From positions 184,153-248,152 of the forward strand of contig JAGYJW010000004.1 in the NCBI GenBank assembly GCA_018401435.1: a stretch of 64,000 bases of DNA, in the 5' to 3' direction. Source of the DNA: Deltaproteobacteria bacterium. Lineage in GTDB: Bacteria; Myxococcota_A; UBA796; UBA2385. A model generated the notes under the pieces. It was not told the DNA's origin and searched no databases. It worked only from the letters and a program-made list of their open reading frames with translations. The position numbers and the translations under genes were made by a program. This document shows, piece by piece, positions 8,177 to 17,439 of the stretch. The first letter of the stretch is position 1, and each line of letters opens with the position of its first letter.

Positions 8177-9627
8177 GCCCCCCCCGCCGGCCCAGCCCCA
8201 AGGCCCGTCGGGCCGCCCTGGTCGAGCAGCTTCGGGCCCTGATCGGGCCGCTGGCGGTCTACTGGGTCCTGCTGGTGGCCATGTTCGGCGCCTTCGCCAT
8301 CGCCGCGATGATGGAGAACCCCAGCGGCGACAGCGCCGTCATCCTGGGCCTGTTCGCCGCGGTCACCTTTGGTGGCGTGGCCTTTGGCCAGCTGCTGGCC
8401 CTGCTGCGGGTGCGCGACTGGGTGCTCTTCCTGACCTGGGCGCTGATCTGGACCGTGGGCTCCATCTTCGGGATGGTGGGCACCGCCGCCCTGGGCGCGG
8501 CCGTCGCGCCGCTGATGGTCTTCCTGGTCTTCGCCGTCTTCCTCGGCCCCATCTTCATGATGGGCGGGGCCTGGAGCCTGAGCACCGGCAAGGACCTCTT
8601 TGGCACCTGGGTGCCCCTGATGTACGCCACGGCCGCCACCCTGGTGCTGGCCGAGTCGTCGGGTCGGGTGGGCCAGTGGTTCGCCGGCAGCAAGTGGGCG
8701 GTGTGGGATGTCTTCAGCATCGGCATCCTGGGCTTTGCGGTGCTGGGGCTGGTCACCTTCCTCATCATGCGCGAGCGGCGTCGCCTCTACCTCTGGCGGC
8801 GGGCCCCCCGCGGCCTGCTGGCGGGGTCGGTGCAGGAGAGCGGCGCGGTGCGCCCCTCTCTGAGCCTGGGTGGCTGGGTGCTGGTGGGCGGCCTGGTCTT
8901 CGGGCTCACCCTGGGCAGCGCCTTGATCGGCCCCTACCTGTGGCGGACCGGCCCTGGGGGCGATCATGACAGCGACCACGGGGGCGACGGCGCAGACCCG
9001 CAAGATGGCCAGGACCCGCAGGACGCGGGCGAGGGCAAAGGCAAGGGCAAGCCGCGCAAGGTGGAGAGCGTGCCCGACGAGGTGGCCCGCAACTTGCAGC
9101 CCCTGGGCCAGCGTCAGCTGGAAGAGGCCGAAGCCGGCGAGCCCCAGCAGGGGCAGGGCGAGGGGCAGGGCCAGGGGGGCGTGGATCTGCTGTCCACGCT
9201 GATCATCGCGGTGATCCTGATGATGCTCGCCCTGCTGGTCTTCTGGCGGCCCCTGCGGCGCCTGATGCTGGTGCGCCACCTGCGCGACCCCCTCTTCAAG
9301 GTCACCAGCACGGCCCGGATCGAGAATCTCTGGCTGCTGGTCGAGATCGCCCTTGGAGACGCCGGGGTCGTCGCCCGCCCCGGCGAGCCGGCCCAGAGCC
9401 TGGTGCTGCGGGCGGCCCCCACGCTGGAGAAGCTGAGTTCGGGCCATGTGGTGGTGCACGGCCTGCTGGATGCTGCCGCCGTGCGCGACCGGGTGGCCTA
9501 TGGCCTGGGCCTGGGCCCCGACGACCCCGCCCGCATGGAGCAGGTGGCCGACGACGCCTACGAGACGGTGTGGAACCGCCTGGGCGATAAGGCGCAGCTG
9601 CGCGCCCTCTACCGAAACCTCGGCTGA
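8173..9627 (+). CDS. Multi-pass membrane protein of the MoxR/DUF58 operon
   Basis: A 484-residue protein with about six hydrophobic helices in the first 265 residues, then a long Asp/Gly/Lys/Gln-rich loop (GDHDSDHGGDGADP and later QQGQGEGQGQGG), one more transmembrane helix (LIIAVILMMLALLVFW) and a C-terminal soluble domain of about 120 residues. The arrangement resembles the TgpA/DUF4129 membrane proteins that accompany MoxR-DUF58 pairs, but no transglutaminase Cys-His-Asp core was found. The start is an ATG overlapping the upstream stop. The C-terminal domain (TARIENLWLLVEIAL to the end) could correspond to DUF4129; this is uncertain. Confidence 0.75.
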   Translation: MSPPRRPSPKARRAALVEQLRALIGPLAVYWVLLVAMFGAFAIAAMMENPSGDSAVILGLFAAVTFGGVAFGQLLALLRVRDWVLFLTWALIWTVGSIFGMVGTAALGAAVAPLMVFLVFAVFLGPIFMMGGAWSLSTGKDLFGTWVPLMYATAATLVLAESSGRVGQWFAGSKWAVWDVFSIGILGFAVLGLVTFLIMRERRRLYLWRRAPRGLLAGSVQESGAVRPSLSLGGWVLVGGLVFGLTLGSALIGPYLWRTGPGGDHDSDHGGDGADPQDGQDPQDAGEGKGKGKPRKVESVPDEVARNLQPLGQRQLEEAEAGEPQQGQGEGQGQGGVDLLSTLIIAVILMMLALLVFWRPLRRLMLVRHLRDPLFKVTSTARIENLWLLVEIALGDAGVVARPGEPAQSLVLRAAPTLEKLSSGHVVVHGLLDAAAVRDRVAYGLGLGPDDPARMEQVADDAYETVWNRLGDKAQLRALYRNLG

Positions 9628-9643
9628 GGGCGCGTCTTCGCGC

Positions 9644-11662
9644 TTAGAGGCCGGTGCCGTAGAAGAGGTAGGCGGCGCCGGACTGGCTGCCGGCGGCGCT
9701 GTTGTTCTGGGCGCCGAGGAGGAGGTCGGCGCGCCCGTCGTTGTTGACGTCTCCGGCGGCCTGCACGCGCACCCGGTCGTTGTCGGCCTCGGCGGTGTAG
9801 CGCGCGTTGGCGCTGCTCAAGGACACGGTGCCCCCCACCGGCGGTCCCAGGATCAGGTAGGCGGCGCCGCCATTGGTGGTGGCCGCGTCGGCGAAGCCCG
9901 ACCCGATGACCAGGTCGCCGAAGCCGTCGCCATCCAGATCGCCCAGGCCGTCCACGCTGTCGCCCGAGGTGTCGGCGTCGGCCTCACCCTGGTAGGTGGT
10001 GTGGGCGCCGGCGACGGGCTGGATGCCCGACGCGATGGGCCCCAGCCACAGGTAGGACGCGCCCCGACGGGTGCCTCCGCCGCTGTTCTGGTTGGCGCCG
10101 ACGATGAAGTCCTCGTTGCCGTCGCCGTCCATGTCGCCGGCGGAGGCCACGCTGGCGAAGGTGCCCAGCTGGTCGCCGGCGGCCTGGCCCGTGAAGGCGG
10201 CGTCGGCGTCATCGGCGCTCATGTCTGCGGTGAGGGGCCCGGCAAAGTAGAAGAGGGTGCCCGAGTCGGTGCCATTGGAGTCCGCGTTGCGGGCGCCCAC
10301 CAGCATGTCGCGCAGGCCGTCGCCGTTGAAGTCGCCTGCGCCCAGGGCCGAACCAAACTCGCCGCCCACCTCGTTGCCGGTGACGCGAACGCCGTCGCTG
10401 GCGAGGTCGATGTCGCCGCTGACGGTCATCAGCACCACATAGGCCGCGCCGGCGTTGCTTCCGCCGAAGTCGTTGAACTGCGCGCCCACCAGCAGGTCGC
10501 TGAGGCCGTCGCCGTCCGTGTCGCCCAGCCACTCGACATCGGCGAGCTCGTCGCTGGTGGACTCGCCCAGCAGGCGCACATCGGCGGTGGCCGCCGACAT
10601 CGTGCCCGTCAGCGGGCCCTGGAAGAGGTAGGCCACGCCTGCATTCAGCGCGCCGTCGTCAGCGTAGATGGCGGTCACGAAGATGTCGTCGAAGCCGTCG
10701 CCATTGGTATCGCCCACGCCCGTGGCGCCGCGGCCCAGGCCATCGCCAGCCTCCTCACCCGTGATCTTGACCGGGGCGGTGGTCAGGCTGGCGTCGCCGC
10801 TGAGCGGCCCGTAGAGCACATAGGTGGCCCCGGCGTCTGCGCCGCTGGCGTCGTTGCGGAAGGCCGTGATGACGATGTCGCCGAAACCGTCGCCGTTGAC
10901 ATCGCCCGCACCCGAGATGCCCGGATCGCCCTGGCCGGCGCGATCCCCGGTGGCCTCGCCCCGGCGGATGGCATCGGCGCTGCCCATGGGCACATCGCCC
11001 AGGGGAGAGCAGCCCAGCGAGGTGCCATCGCAGTTGTTGTCGATGCCGTCGTCGCAGACCTCGGCGACGCCCGGGTTGACGCCCAGGTCGTCGTCGTCGC
11101 AGTCATCGCCGCCGCAGCTGGCGTCAAAGAAGCCATCGCCGTCCAGATCGATGTCGCCGTCGATCACGTCGTCGCAGTCGTTGTCGATTCCGTCGCACTT
11201 CTCGGTGTTGCCGGGGAAGACGTTGGCGTCGCCATCGTCGCAGTCGTCGCCGTTTTCGACCAGGCCGGCGAGCTGGGTGCAGGCCTCGGTGGGCCGCTCG
11301 CCATCGCCGTAGCTGTCGCCGTCGTCGTCGGGGTAGAAGACCGAGCCCGTGCTGGTGTCGAGGTTCTCGTCCTCGTCGTCGATGCGCCCGTCGCAGTTGT
11401 TGTCCACGCCGTCGCAGATCTCGACCGCCCCGGGGAAGATCGTCGCGTCGTCGTCGTTGCAGTCGACGTCGCTCTTGAAGCCGTCGCCGTCGTTGTCCAC
11501 CGGGTCGGTGCCGTCGGTGCCGTCGGTGCCGTCGGTGCCGTCGGTGCCATCCGACAAGCCGCCGGTGTCGAGGTTGGGGTCACCCTTGTCGCCGCCGGTG
11601 CAGGCCACCAGGGACAGGGCGAGCAGGGGCGCGAAGAAGGCGGCTGAAGTAAAAAGCCTCAA
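9644..11662 (-). CDS. MopE/FG-GAP repeat lipoprotein (short paralogue)
   Basis: The 672-residue lipoprotein begins at a TTG (11662) with an excellent AGGAGG five bases upstream; the signal LRLFTSAAFFAPLLALS ends in lipobox LVAC. A five-fold GTD repeat follows. Three MopE-type metal-binding modules come next (core C-D-G-x-D-N-x-C-D), each with D-x-D-x-D-G calcium-like loops. The C-terminal 450 residues carry repeated G-D-x-N-G-D-G-x-x-D motifs of FG-GAP/integrin-alpha beta-propeller blades. It is probably exposed on the cell surface and binds divalent metal; the ligand is unknown. A longer paralogue lies immediately upstream on the same strand. Confidence 0.85.
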   Translation of the reverse strand: MRLFTSAAFFAPLLALSLVACTGGDKGDPNLDTGGLSDGTDGTDGTDGTDGTDPVDNDGDGFKSDVDCNDDDATIFPGAVEICDGVDNNCDGRIDDEDENLDTSTGSVFYPDDDGDSYGDGERPTEACTQLAGLVENGDDCDDGDANVFPGNTEKCDGIDNDCDDVIDGDIDLDGDGFFDASCGGDDCDDDDLGVNPGVAEVCDDGIDNNCDGTSLGCSPLGDVPMGSADAIRRGEATGDRAGQGDPGISGAGDVNGDGFGDIVITAFRNDASGADAGATYVLYGPLSGDASLTTAPVKITGEEAGDGLGRGATGVGDTNGDGFDDIFVTAIYADDGALNAGVAYLFQGPLTGTMSAATADVRLLGESTSDELADVEWLGDTDGDGLSDLLVGAQFNDFGGSNAGAAYVVLMTVSGDIDLASDGVRVTGNEVGGEFGSALGAGDFNGDGLRDMLVGARNADSNGTDSGTLFYFAGPLTADMSADDADAAFTGQAAGDQLGTFASVASAGDMDGDGNEDFIVGANQNSGGGTRRGASYLWLGPIASGIQPVAGAHTTYQGEADADTSGDSVDGLGDLDGDGFGDLVIGSGFADAATTNGGAAYLILGPPVGGTVSLSSANARYTAEADNDRVRVQAAGDVNNDGRADLLLGAQNNSAAGSQSGAAYLFYGTGL
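11504..11548. repeat. Five tandem copies of a 9-bp unit
   Basis: The unit GTCGGTGCC is repeated five times. On the coding (minus) strand it gives the Gly-Thr-Asp repeat just after the lipidated cysteine of the short MopE/FG-GAP lipoprotein. In-frame nine-base copies make length change by slippage easy, so the tether between membrane anchor and metal-binding modules may vary between strains. Confidence 0.9.
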
Positions 11663-11780
11663 GGTCTCCTCCTGGGGTCCGAAGTCCCCGAATGTCGAGC
11701 GCGATCCGGGGGGATTCGTCCCGGGCATGGATTCAGTCGCCGCGTGGCTATCATACACGGTCGCGCAGCCCGTTGTGGGG

Positions 11781-11798
11781 CCTTGTGGCGCCGCAAGG
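11781..11798. promoter_or_regulatory. 18-bp near-palindrome between the two FG-GAP genes
   Basis: CCTTGTGGC is followed directly by GCCGCAAGG, a palindrome with one mismatched pair. It lies in the 217-base gap upstream of the short lipoprotein's start and downstream of the long paralogue's stop. It could be an operator or part of a transcript-end hairpin. No T-run follows on either strand. Confidence 0.25.
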
Positions 11799-11879
11799 GC
11801 AGCATAGCCCGATGCGCCCCCTGGCTGTCAACCCATGGGGGACAGGTGGGGGCGGCGGGTGGAGGCGACAGCGCCTGCC

Positions 11880-14800
11880 TTAGAGGCCGCTGCCGTAGAA
11901 CAGGTAGACGGCGCCCGCGTCCAATCCGGCGCGGTCGTTGAGCATGGCCCCCAGCATGACGTCGGCGTGCCCGTCGTTGTCGAGGTCGCCCACCCCGTGG
12001 CCCCGGGCCCGGTCATCCGCCCCTTCGGCCCGGATCGCGCCATCAAAGGAGGCCAGGCTGACAGTGCCGGTGACGGGGCCATTCACGATGTAGACGGCGC
12101 CGCCGTTTGCCGCTCCCGCGTCGTTATAGCCCGAGCCGATCAGCAGATCGTCGAAGCCGTCGGCGTCGATGTCGCCGGGGCCATGCACGGCGTCGCCGGT
12201 GAAGTCCCGCGCCAGCTCACCCAGCAGCTTGGCATCGGCGGTGGCCAGGCTGGCCGAGGTGCCCGTGGTGACGGGGCCCAGGATCAGGTAGGCGGCGCCG
12301 GCATAGGTGCCCACGTCGTTGTCGAAGCGCGCGCCCACCAGGATGTCATCGTAGCCGTCGCCATTGACGTCGCCGGCGGTGGAGACCGAGACGCCCCAGC
12401 CGATCTCGGCGCCTGGGTGCGCTCCCACCCACTTGGCGTCGGCGTTGGCCAGGCTGGTGCTGGTGGTGACCGGCCCCAGCAGCACATAGAGCGCACCCGA
12501 GTCGGCGCCGCCGCCGTCCTGCTTCCGGGCGCCCACCAGCACGTCGGCGATGCCGTTGCCGTCCACATCGCCCTCGGCCCACAAGGAGGAGCCCGCCTCG
12601 TCGCCGATGGCCTCGCCCGTGATGACCACATCGGCCGATGCGAGGCTGCCCCCCGCCGTGCCCGGCCCGAAGAGGATGTAGGCGGCGCCTGCGTCCGTGC
12701 CGGCGGTGTCGTTGAACTGGGCGCCCACCAGCAGGTCCACGGTGCCATCGCCGTTGATGTCGCCGCCATAGGCCGGGTCCGAGACCTGGTCGTTGGCGCC
12801 CACACCGGTCCAGCGGGCGTCGGCCGCCCCCAGGCCAAAGGTGCCCGTGATGGGGCCCAGCACCACATAGGCCGCACCCGCGTTCAGGCCGCCGGCGTCA
12901 TTCTGTTGGGCCGTGACGAAGATGTCGTCGTAGCCGTCGTTGTTGACGTCGCCGACCCCGGTGACGCCGTAGCCGGCGAGGTCCTCGGCGGCCTCGCCCC
13001 GCAGGGTGGCGTCTGCGGCGCTCGCGCTCAGGTTGCCGGTGATGGGGCCATGGAAGAGGTAGATGGACCCAGCGCGGTAGCCCGCGTCGCTGTTGCGGAT
13101 GGCGGCCACCAGCAGATCGCCGTTGCCGTCGTTGTTCACGTCGCCGGCCGAGGCAAAGCCGGGGTCGCCCTGGGCGAGGCGGTCGCCCGCGCTCACGCCG
13201 GTGACGATGGCGTCGGCCTCTGAGGCGAGGCGGTCGCCATAGGGCCCGCATCCATCGGCATAACCATCGCAGTTGTTGTCGATGCCGTCCTCGCAGATCT
13301 CGGGGCGGCTGGGGTTCACATTGGACGCGCCATCGTCGCAGTCGGTGCCACCGGCCCCATCCCACTCGTAGCCGTCCTGGTCCACGTCGTAGTCGTTGAG
13401 CCCGTCGCAGTTCTGGTCGATGCCGTCATAGGGCGTGTCGGTCGCGGCCGGGTTGATGGTCGGGTCGGCGTCATCGCAGTCTCCGCCGCCATAGGTGGTG
13501 GCGACATAGCCGTCGCCGTCCAGGTCATAGTCCGAGATGCCGTCGCAGTTCTGGTCGACTCCGTCGAAGATCTCGATCGCGTCGGGGTTGATGCTGGCGT
13601 CGGCGTCGTTGCAGTCGGTGCCGCCATAGGCGGTGGCGTCGTAGCCGTCGCCGTCGGCGTCATAGTCGGAGTCGCCGGCGCAGTCGGCGTCGATGCCGTC
13701 ATAGGGCACATCCGGGGCACCCAGGTAGATGGTGCGGTCGCTGTCGTCGCAGTCGGTGCCGCCGTGGGCGTCGCTGTCCTGGCCGTCGCCATCCGCGTCG
13801 TAATCCGAGGCGCTGTCGCAGTTCTGGTCGATGCCATCGTAGAAGATCTCGGTGGCCCGCGGGTTGATGCTGGCGTCGGCGTCGTCACAGTCCCCGCCGC
13901 CGCAGGCCTGGGCCAGGAAGCCGTCGGCGTCGTCATCGACGCGATCGACGATGCCATTGCAGTCGTTGTCGGCGCCATCGCAGACCTCGGCGGCCGCCGG
14001 AGAGATGGCCGCGTCGCTGTCGTCGCAGTCCCGGTTGTCGCTGACGGTGCCCGAGGGGGCGGCGCAGGCCAGCACCAGGCTGGCGGCGTCGCCAAAGCCA
14101 TCGCCGTCGGCGTCGGCGTACCAGCTGCTGGCGTTGGCGGCGTCGTCCTCGTCCAGATTCCCGTCGCAGTCGTTGTCGACGCCGTCGCAGAGTTCGGTGG
14201 CGACCGGGCTGATGGCCGCGCTGCTGTCGTCGCAGTCGCCGAAACGGGAGGCGGCCCCGACGGGCAGGGTGCAGGCCTCGACCGGGAGGTCTTCCTGGCC
14301 CCAGCCGTCGCCGTCGGCGTCGGTGTAGAAGGTGTCGCGCACGCCCTCGTCCACCGTGCCATCACAGTTGTTGTCGGCCTCGTCGCAGGTCTCTTCGGCG
14401 CCTGGGTAGCTGAGGGGGTCGAGGTCGTCGCAGTCGCTGTCGTCGGCGGTGAAGCCAACCGGGGGGTCGCAGCTGTCCAGGGGGCGGGCGGCGTTGCCGA
14501 AGCCGTCGCCATCGGCGTCGGCAAACCAGGTGCCGAGCACGTCCTCGTCGATGTCCCCGTCGCAGTCGTTGTCCAGGTCGTCGCAGCGTTCGGCGGCGTC
14601 CGGGTAGCTGTCGGGGTCGTCATCGTCGCAGTCGCCCCCCACCGTGGCGCTGCCGGCCGGGGGGTCGCAGGCCGCTTCGGCCAGGGCGTCGTTGCCGAAG
14701 CCGTCGCCGTCCAGATCCAAGTAGTAGATGGCGGTCAGGCCCTCGTCGATGTCCCCGTCGCAGTCGTTGTCGACGCCGTCGCAGAGCTCGTCGGCGCCCG

Positions 14801-14984
14801 GGTAGATGGTGGCGTCGCCGTCATCGCAGTCCTCTGCCTCCAAGGTGCCGTCGCCATCGGCATCCACGGGCAGATCGGTGTCGGAGCCGTCGGAGCCGTC
14901 GGCGCCATCGGCCGCGGGCTGGTCATCCTTGCGGCAGGCCGCGAGGAGGAGCACGCTGGCCAAGGTGAAGCTGATCGTGCGCAT
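11880..14984 (-). CDS. MopE/FG-GAP repeat lipoprotein (long paralogue)
   Basis: A 1034-residue lipoprotein starting MRTISFTLASVLLLAAC, lipobox LAAC. Roughly residues 45-600 contain ten MopE-type modules. The first five carry the cysteine form (C-D-x-x-D-N-x-C-D/N) and most of the next ones replace the first Cys with Tyr or Phe (YDGIDQNCD, FDGVDQNCDG), so they are likely to differ in disulfide formation. The last module (ICEDGIDNNCDG) returns to a cysteine form. The C-terminal 430 residues are FG-GAP beta-propeller blades closely similar to those of the downstream paralogue. It is predicted to be surface exposed and metal binding. The pair looks like a tandem duplication with different repeat numbers. 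A GSDGSD linker follows the lipidated Cys. Confidence 0.86.
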   Translation of the reverse strand: MRTISFTLASVLLLAACRKDDQPAADGADGSDGSDTDLPVDADGDGTLEAEDCDDGDATIYPGADELCDGVDNDCDGDIDEGLTAIYYLDLDGDGFGNDALAEAACDPPAGSATVGGDCDDDDPDSYPDAAERCDDLDNDCDGDIDEDVLGTWFADADGDGFGNAARPLDSCDPPVGFTADDSDCDDLDPLSYPGAEETCDEADNNCDGTVDEGVRDTFYTDADGDGWGQEDLPVEACTLPVGAASRFGDCDDSSAAISPVATELCDGVDNDCDGNLDEDDAANASSWYADADGDGFGDAASLVLACAAPSGTVSDNRDCDDSDAAISPAAAEVCDGADNDCNGIVDRVDDDADGFLAQACGGGDCDDADASINPRATEIFYDGIDQNCDSASDYDADGDGQDSDAHGGTDCDDSDRTIYLGAPDVPYDGIDADCAGDSDYDADGDGYDATAYGGTDCNDADASINPDAIEIFDGVDQNCDGISDYDLDGDGYVATTYGGGDCDDADPTINPAATDTPYDGIDQNCDGLNDYDVDQDGYEWDGAGGTDCDDGASNVNPSRPEICEDGIDNNCDGYADGCGPYGDRLASEADAIVTGVSAGDRLAQGDPGFASAGDVNNDGNGDLLVAAIRNSDAGYRAGSIYLFHGPITGNLSASAADATLRGEAAEDLAGYGVTGVGDVNNDGYDDIFVTAQQNDAGGLNAGAAYVVLGPITGTFGLGAADARWTGVGANDQVSDPAYGGDINGDGTVDLLVGAQFNDTAGTDAGAAYILFGPGTAGGSLASADVVITGEAIGDEAGSSLWAEGDVDGNGIADVLVGARKQDGGGADSGALYVLLGPVTTSTSLANADAKWVGAHPGAEIGWGVSVSTAGDVNGDGYDDILVGARFDNDVGTYAGAAYLILGPVTTGTSASLATADAKLLGELARDFTGDAVHGPGDIDADGFDDLLIGSGYNDAGAANGGAVYIVNGPVTGTVSLASFDGAIRAEGADDRARGHGVGDLDNDGHADVMLGAMLNDRAGLDAGAVYLFYGSGL

Positions 14985-15223
14985 GCTGTCTCTTGCCGGG
15001 AGATTGGGCAGACCATCGTACCGGGGCCTTAGGAGGGCGGCCACCGGATCCTCGGCCTGACCCTCAAGGATGTGGACCCTCCTTGGAAAGTACGCTGCTC
15101 CGGTTGATCTGCGCCGGCGGCCCCGAAGGGATCGCGCTGGCGCCTCGTGGGTGTTCCCGGCGGCTGAGGCCGGGCGCGGGTCGGCGTGCTAGGCGGGCGG
15201 CCCCACCCCCGCTGAGGTGCGCA

Positions 15224-15967
15224 TTGTCGACGACGACCCGAGGGGCCCTGCTCTACGAGGGCAAGGCCAAGCAGGTGTACGCCACCCAGGATCCCGACCT
15301 GGTCTGGATTCACTTCAAGGACGATGCCACCGCCTTCAATGGCGTGAAGCGGGCCAGCGTGCAGGACAAGGGAGAGGTGAACGCGCGAATCAGCGCCCAC
15401 CTGCTCGGCGCGGTGGGCGCCGCGGGCGTGCCCACCCACCTGGTGGAGGTCCGCAGCCCCCGCGACCACATCTGCACCCGCGTAGAGGTGATCCCCGTCG
15501 AGGTCGTCGTTCGCAATGTGGTGGCGGGGTCGCTGGCCCGGCGCTTTGGCCGAGAAGAAGGCGAGGTCCTCCCCCGGCCGATGGTGGAGTTCTTCTACAA
15601 GTCCGACTCCTTGAACGACCCCCCCATGTCCGATGAGCACGCCTTGCTCTTTGGCTGGGCCGAAGCCTGGGAGCTGGCCTATCTGCGCCACGCGGGCCTG
15701 CGCGTGAACGATGTTCTCAAGGCCTTCTGGGCCGAGCTGGGGGTCACGCTGGTGGACTTCAAGCTGGAATTCGGCCGGGCCCCCAACGGGCAGCTGCTGC
15801 TGGCCGACGAGATCAGCCCCGATGGGTCGCGCCTGTGGGATCGGGCCACGGGACAGCACCTGGACAAGGACGTCTTCCGGCGCGACCTGGGCGATCTGGG
15901 CGACACCTACCGCGCCCTCTTCGCCCGCGTCTTCGGGCACGGGCTGGACGGCGGGGCCGCAGGGTGA
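15224..15967 (+). CDS. purC: SAICAR synthase
   Basis: Phosphoribosylaminoimidazole-succinocarboxamide synthase joins aspartate to CAIR with ATP in de novo purine synthesis. The 247-residue protein, the usual bacterial length, opens STTTRGALLYEGKAKQVY and has VDFKLEFGR and LADEISPDGSRLWD, the purC signature regions. No ATG fits the N-terminus; the TTG at 15224 has GAGG six bases upstream and gives the expected start. Its TGA overlaps the GTG start of purF, so the two are coupled. About 240 bases of gene-free sequence separate it from the divergent lipoprotein gene; a short inverted repeat (CAAGGA/TCCTTG, 15065-15085) lies there. Confidence 0.94.
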   Translation: MSTTTRGALLYEGKAKQVYATQDPDLVWIHFKDDATAFNGVKRASVQDKGEVNARISAHLLGAVGAAGVPTHLVEVRSPRDHICTRVEVIPVEVVVRNVVAGSLARRFGREEGEVLPRPMVEFFYKSDSLNDPPMSDEHALLFGWAEAWELAYLRHAGLRVNDVLKAFWAELGVTLVDFKLEFGRAPNGQLLLADEISPDGSRLWDRATGQHLDKDVFRRDLGDLGDTYRALFARVFGHGLDGGAAG

Positions 15968-17400
15968 GCCCAGGGGCCGCCGCGGAATCGGTTGGGCCGG
16001 ACCGCTTCCAAGAGGAATGCGGCGTGGTCGGCATTCATGGACATGCCGACGCGGCGCGCCTCGCGGTGTTGGCCCTGCACGCCTTGCAGCACCGAGGTCA
16101 AGAAGGCGCTGGGGTCGCCACCTGGGACGGCGCGGCCATGCGCTGCCACCGGGGGCGGGGCCTGGTGGGCGAGGTCTTTGGCCCAACCGATCTCGCGCCC
16201 CTGGCGGGGGCGGTTGCGATTGGCCATGTGCGCTACAGCACCGCCGGGGGCGACGCCCTCCGCAATATTCAGCCGCTGGTGGTGCGCTCTCGGGCCGGTC
16301 AGGTGGCCATCGCCCACAACGGCAACCTGGTGAATGCCCAGCGCCTCCGCCAGGACCTGGAGGCCCGGGGGAGCATCTTCAACAGCAGCGCCGACACCGA
16401 GGTCGTGCTGCACCTGCTGGCGGCATCGGCCCAGGAGACCTTCGTGAACCGCCTGGTGGAGGCCCTCTACCAGGTAGAAGGCGCCTATTCCATGGTGCTG
16501 CTGGCCGAGGGGCGCCTGGTGGCGGTGCGCGACCCCTGGGGCTTTCGGCCGCTGGTGCTGGGCCGGCTGGGGGAGGCCTGGGTGGTGGCCAGCGAGAGCT
16601 GCGCCCTGGACCTGCTGGGCGCCAGGTTGATCCGCGAGGTCGAAGCCGGCGAGATGATCATCATCGACGCGCAGGGGCTGCAGTCCCTTCAGCCCCTCCC
16701 GCGCCGGCCGCGCCGGGCCTGCGTCTTCGAGCAGATCTACTTTGCCCGGCCCGACTCGGTGGTCTTTGGCCGCCCGGTCTATGGCTGGCGCCACGAGCTG
16801 GGGCGGCGCCTGGCTGAGGAGCACCCGGTGGCCGCCGACGTGGTCATTCCGGTGCCCGATTCGGGGCTGCCCGGCGCCCTGGGCTATGCCGAACAGAGCC
16901 GCTTGCCCTTCCAGCTCGGCCTGCTGCGCTCCCACTATGTCGGGCGCACCTTCATCGAGCCCTCCCAGCAGATCCGCGACCTCGGTGTGAAGCTCAAGCT
17001 GTCCCCGGTGCGCGAGGTGCTGGCGGGTCGGCGGGTGGTGGTGGTGGACGACTCCCTGGTGCGGGGCACCACCGCGCGCAAGATCGTGCGGATGTTGCGC
17101 GATCAGGGGGCGGCCGAGGTGCACCTGCGCATCACCGCGCCACCCACCACCGGCGGCTGCTTCTATGGCGTGGACACGCCGGACCGGGACGCGCTGCTCG
17201 CCGCGCGCATGAGCCCTGCCCAGATCGGGGCCTGGCTGGAGGCCGACAGCCTGGGCTACCTCTCCTTGGAAGGGCTGCGGGCCGTGCAAGGCGAGGACCG
17301 CGGGCGCTACTGCGAGGCCTGTTTCTCGGGTGACTACCCGGTCCGCCCCGGGGCCGAAGGGCCGGCGCAACAGCTGCCGCTCTTTGTGCCGGGGGCGTGA
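15964..17400 (+). CDS. purF: Amidophosphoribosyltransferase
   Basis: Glutamine PRPP amidotransferase makes phosphoribosylamine, the first step of purine synthesis. The protein has 478 residues from a GTG start that overlaps the purC stop. The class II amidotransferase nucleophile is the Cys in FQEECGVVGIHGH near residue 19, which implies removal of a short propeptide as in the Bacillus enzyme. Further landmarks are HALQHRGQEGAG, VAIAHNGNLVN and the PRPP loop VVVVDDSLVRGTT. The C-terminal end has a Cys (RYCEACFSGDYP) typical of Fe-S-containing PurF, with other candidate cluster cysteines in CVFEQIYFARPDS and GGCFYGVD. Confidence 0.95.
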   Translation: MSPGAAAESVGPDRFQEECGVVGIHGHADAARLAVLALHALQHRGQEGAGVATWDGAAMRCHRGRGLVGEVFGPTDLAPLAGAVAIGHVRYSTAGGDALRNIQPLVVRSRAGQVAIAHNGNLVNAQRLRQDLEARGSIFNSSADTEVVLHLLAASAQETFVNRLVEALYQVEGAYSMVLLAEGRLVAVRDPWGFRPLVLGRLGEAWVVASESCALDLLGARLIREVEAGEMIIIDAQGLQSLQPLPRRPRRACVFEQIYFARPDSVVFGRPVYGWRHELGRRLAEEHPVAADVVIPVPDSGLPGALGYAEQSRLPFQLGLLRSHYVGRTFIEPSQQIRDLGVKLKLSPVREVLAGRRVVVVDDSLVRGTTARKIVRMLRDQGAAEVHLRITAPPTTGGCFYGVDTPDRDALLAARMSPAQIGAWLEADSLGYLSLEGLRAVQGEDRGRYCEACFSGDYPVRPGAEGPAQQLPLFVPGA

Positions 17401-17439
17401 CGTTGTAGACTGCGCAGCCGGCGAAGCCGCGAGGAGCCC

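Noticed and set aside
11880..14984. Long plus-strand open frames opposite the FG-GAP genes (for example 11835-13223 and 13764-15032)
   Set aside because: They are Val/Ala/Gly-rich reverse readings of the D-x-D-G repeats, have no ribosome site, and the minus-strand proteins have signal peptides and family motifs.
13300..15000. Possible CRISPR-like or tandem DNA array from regularly spaced similar units
   Set aside because: The periodicity comes from protein-level MopE repeats; DNA units vary in length and sequence and are in a continuous reading frame.
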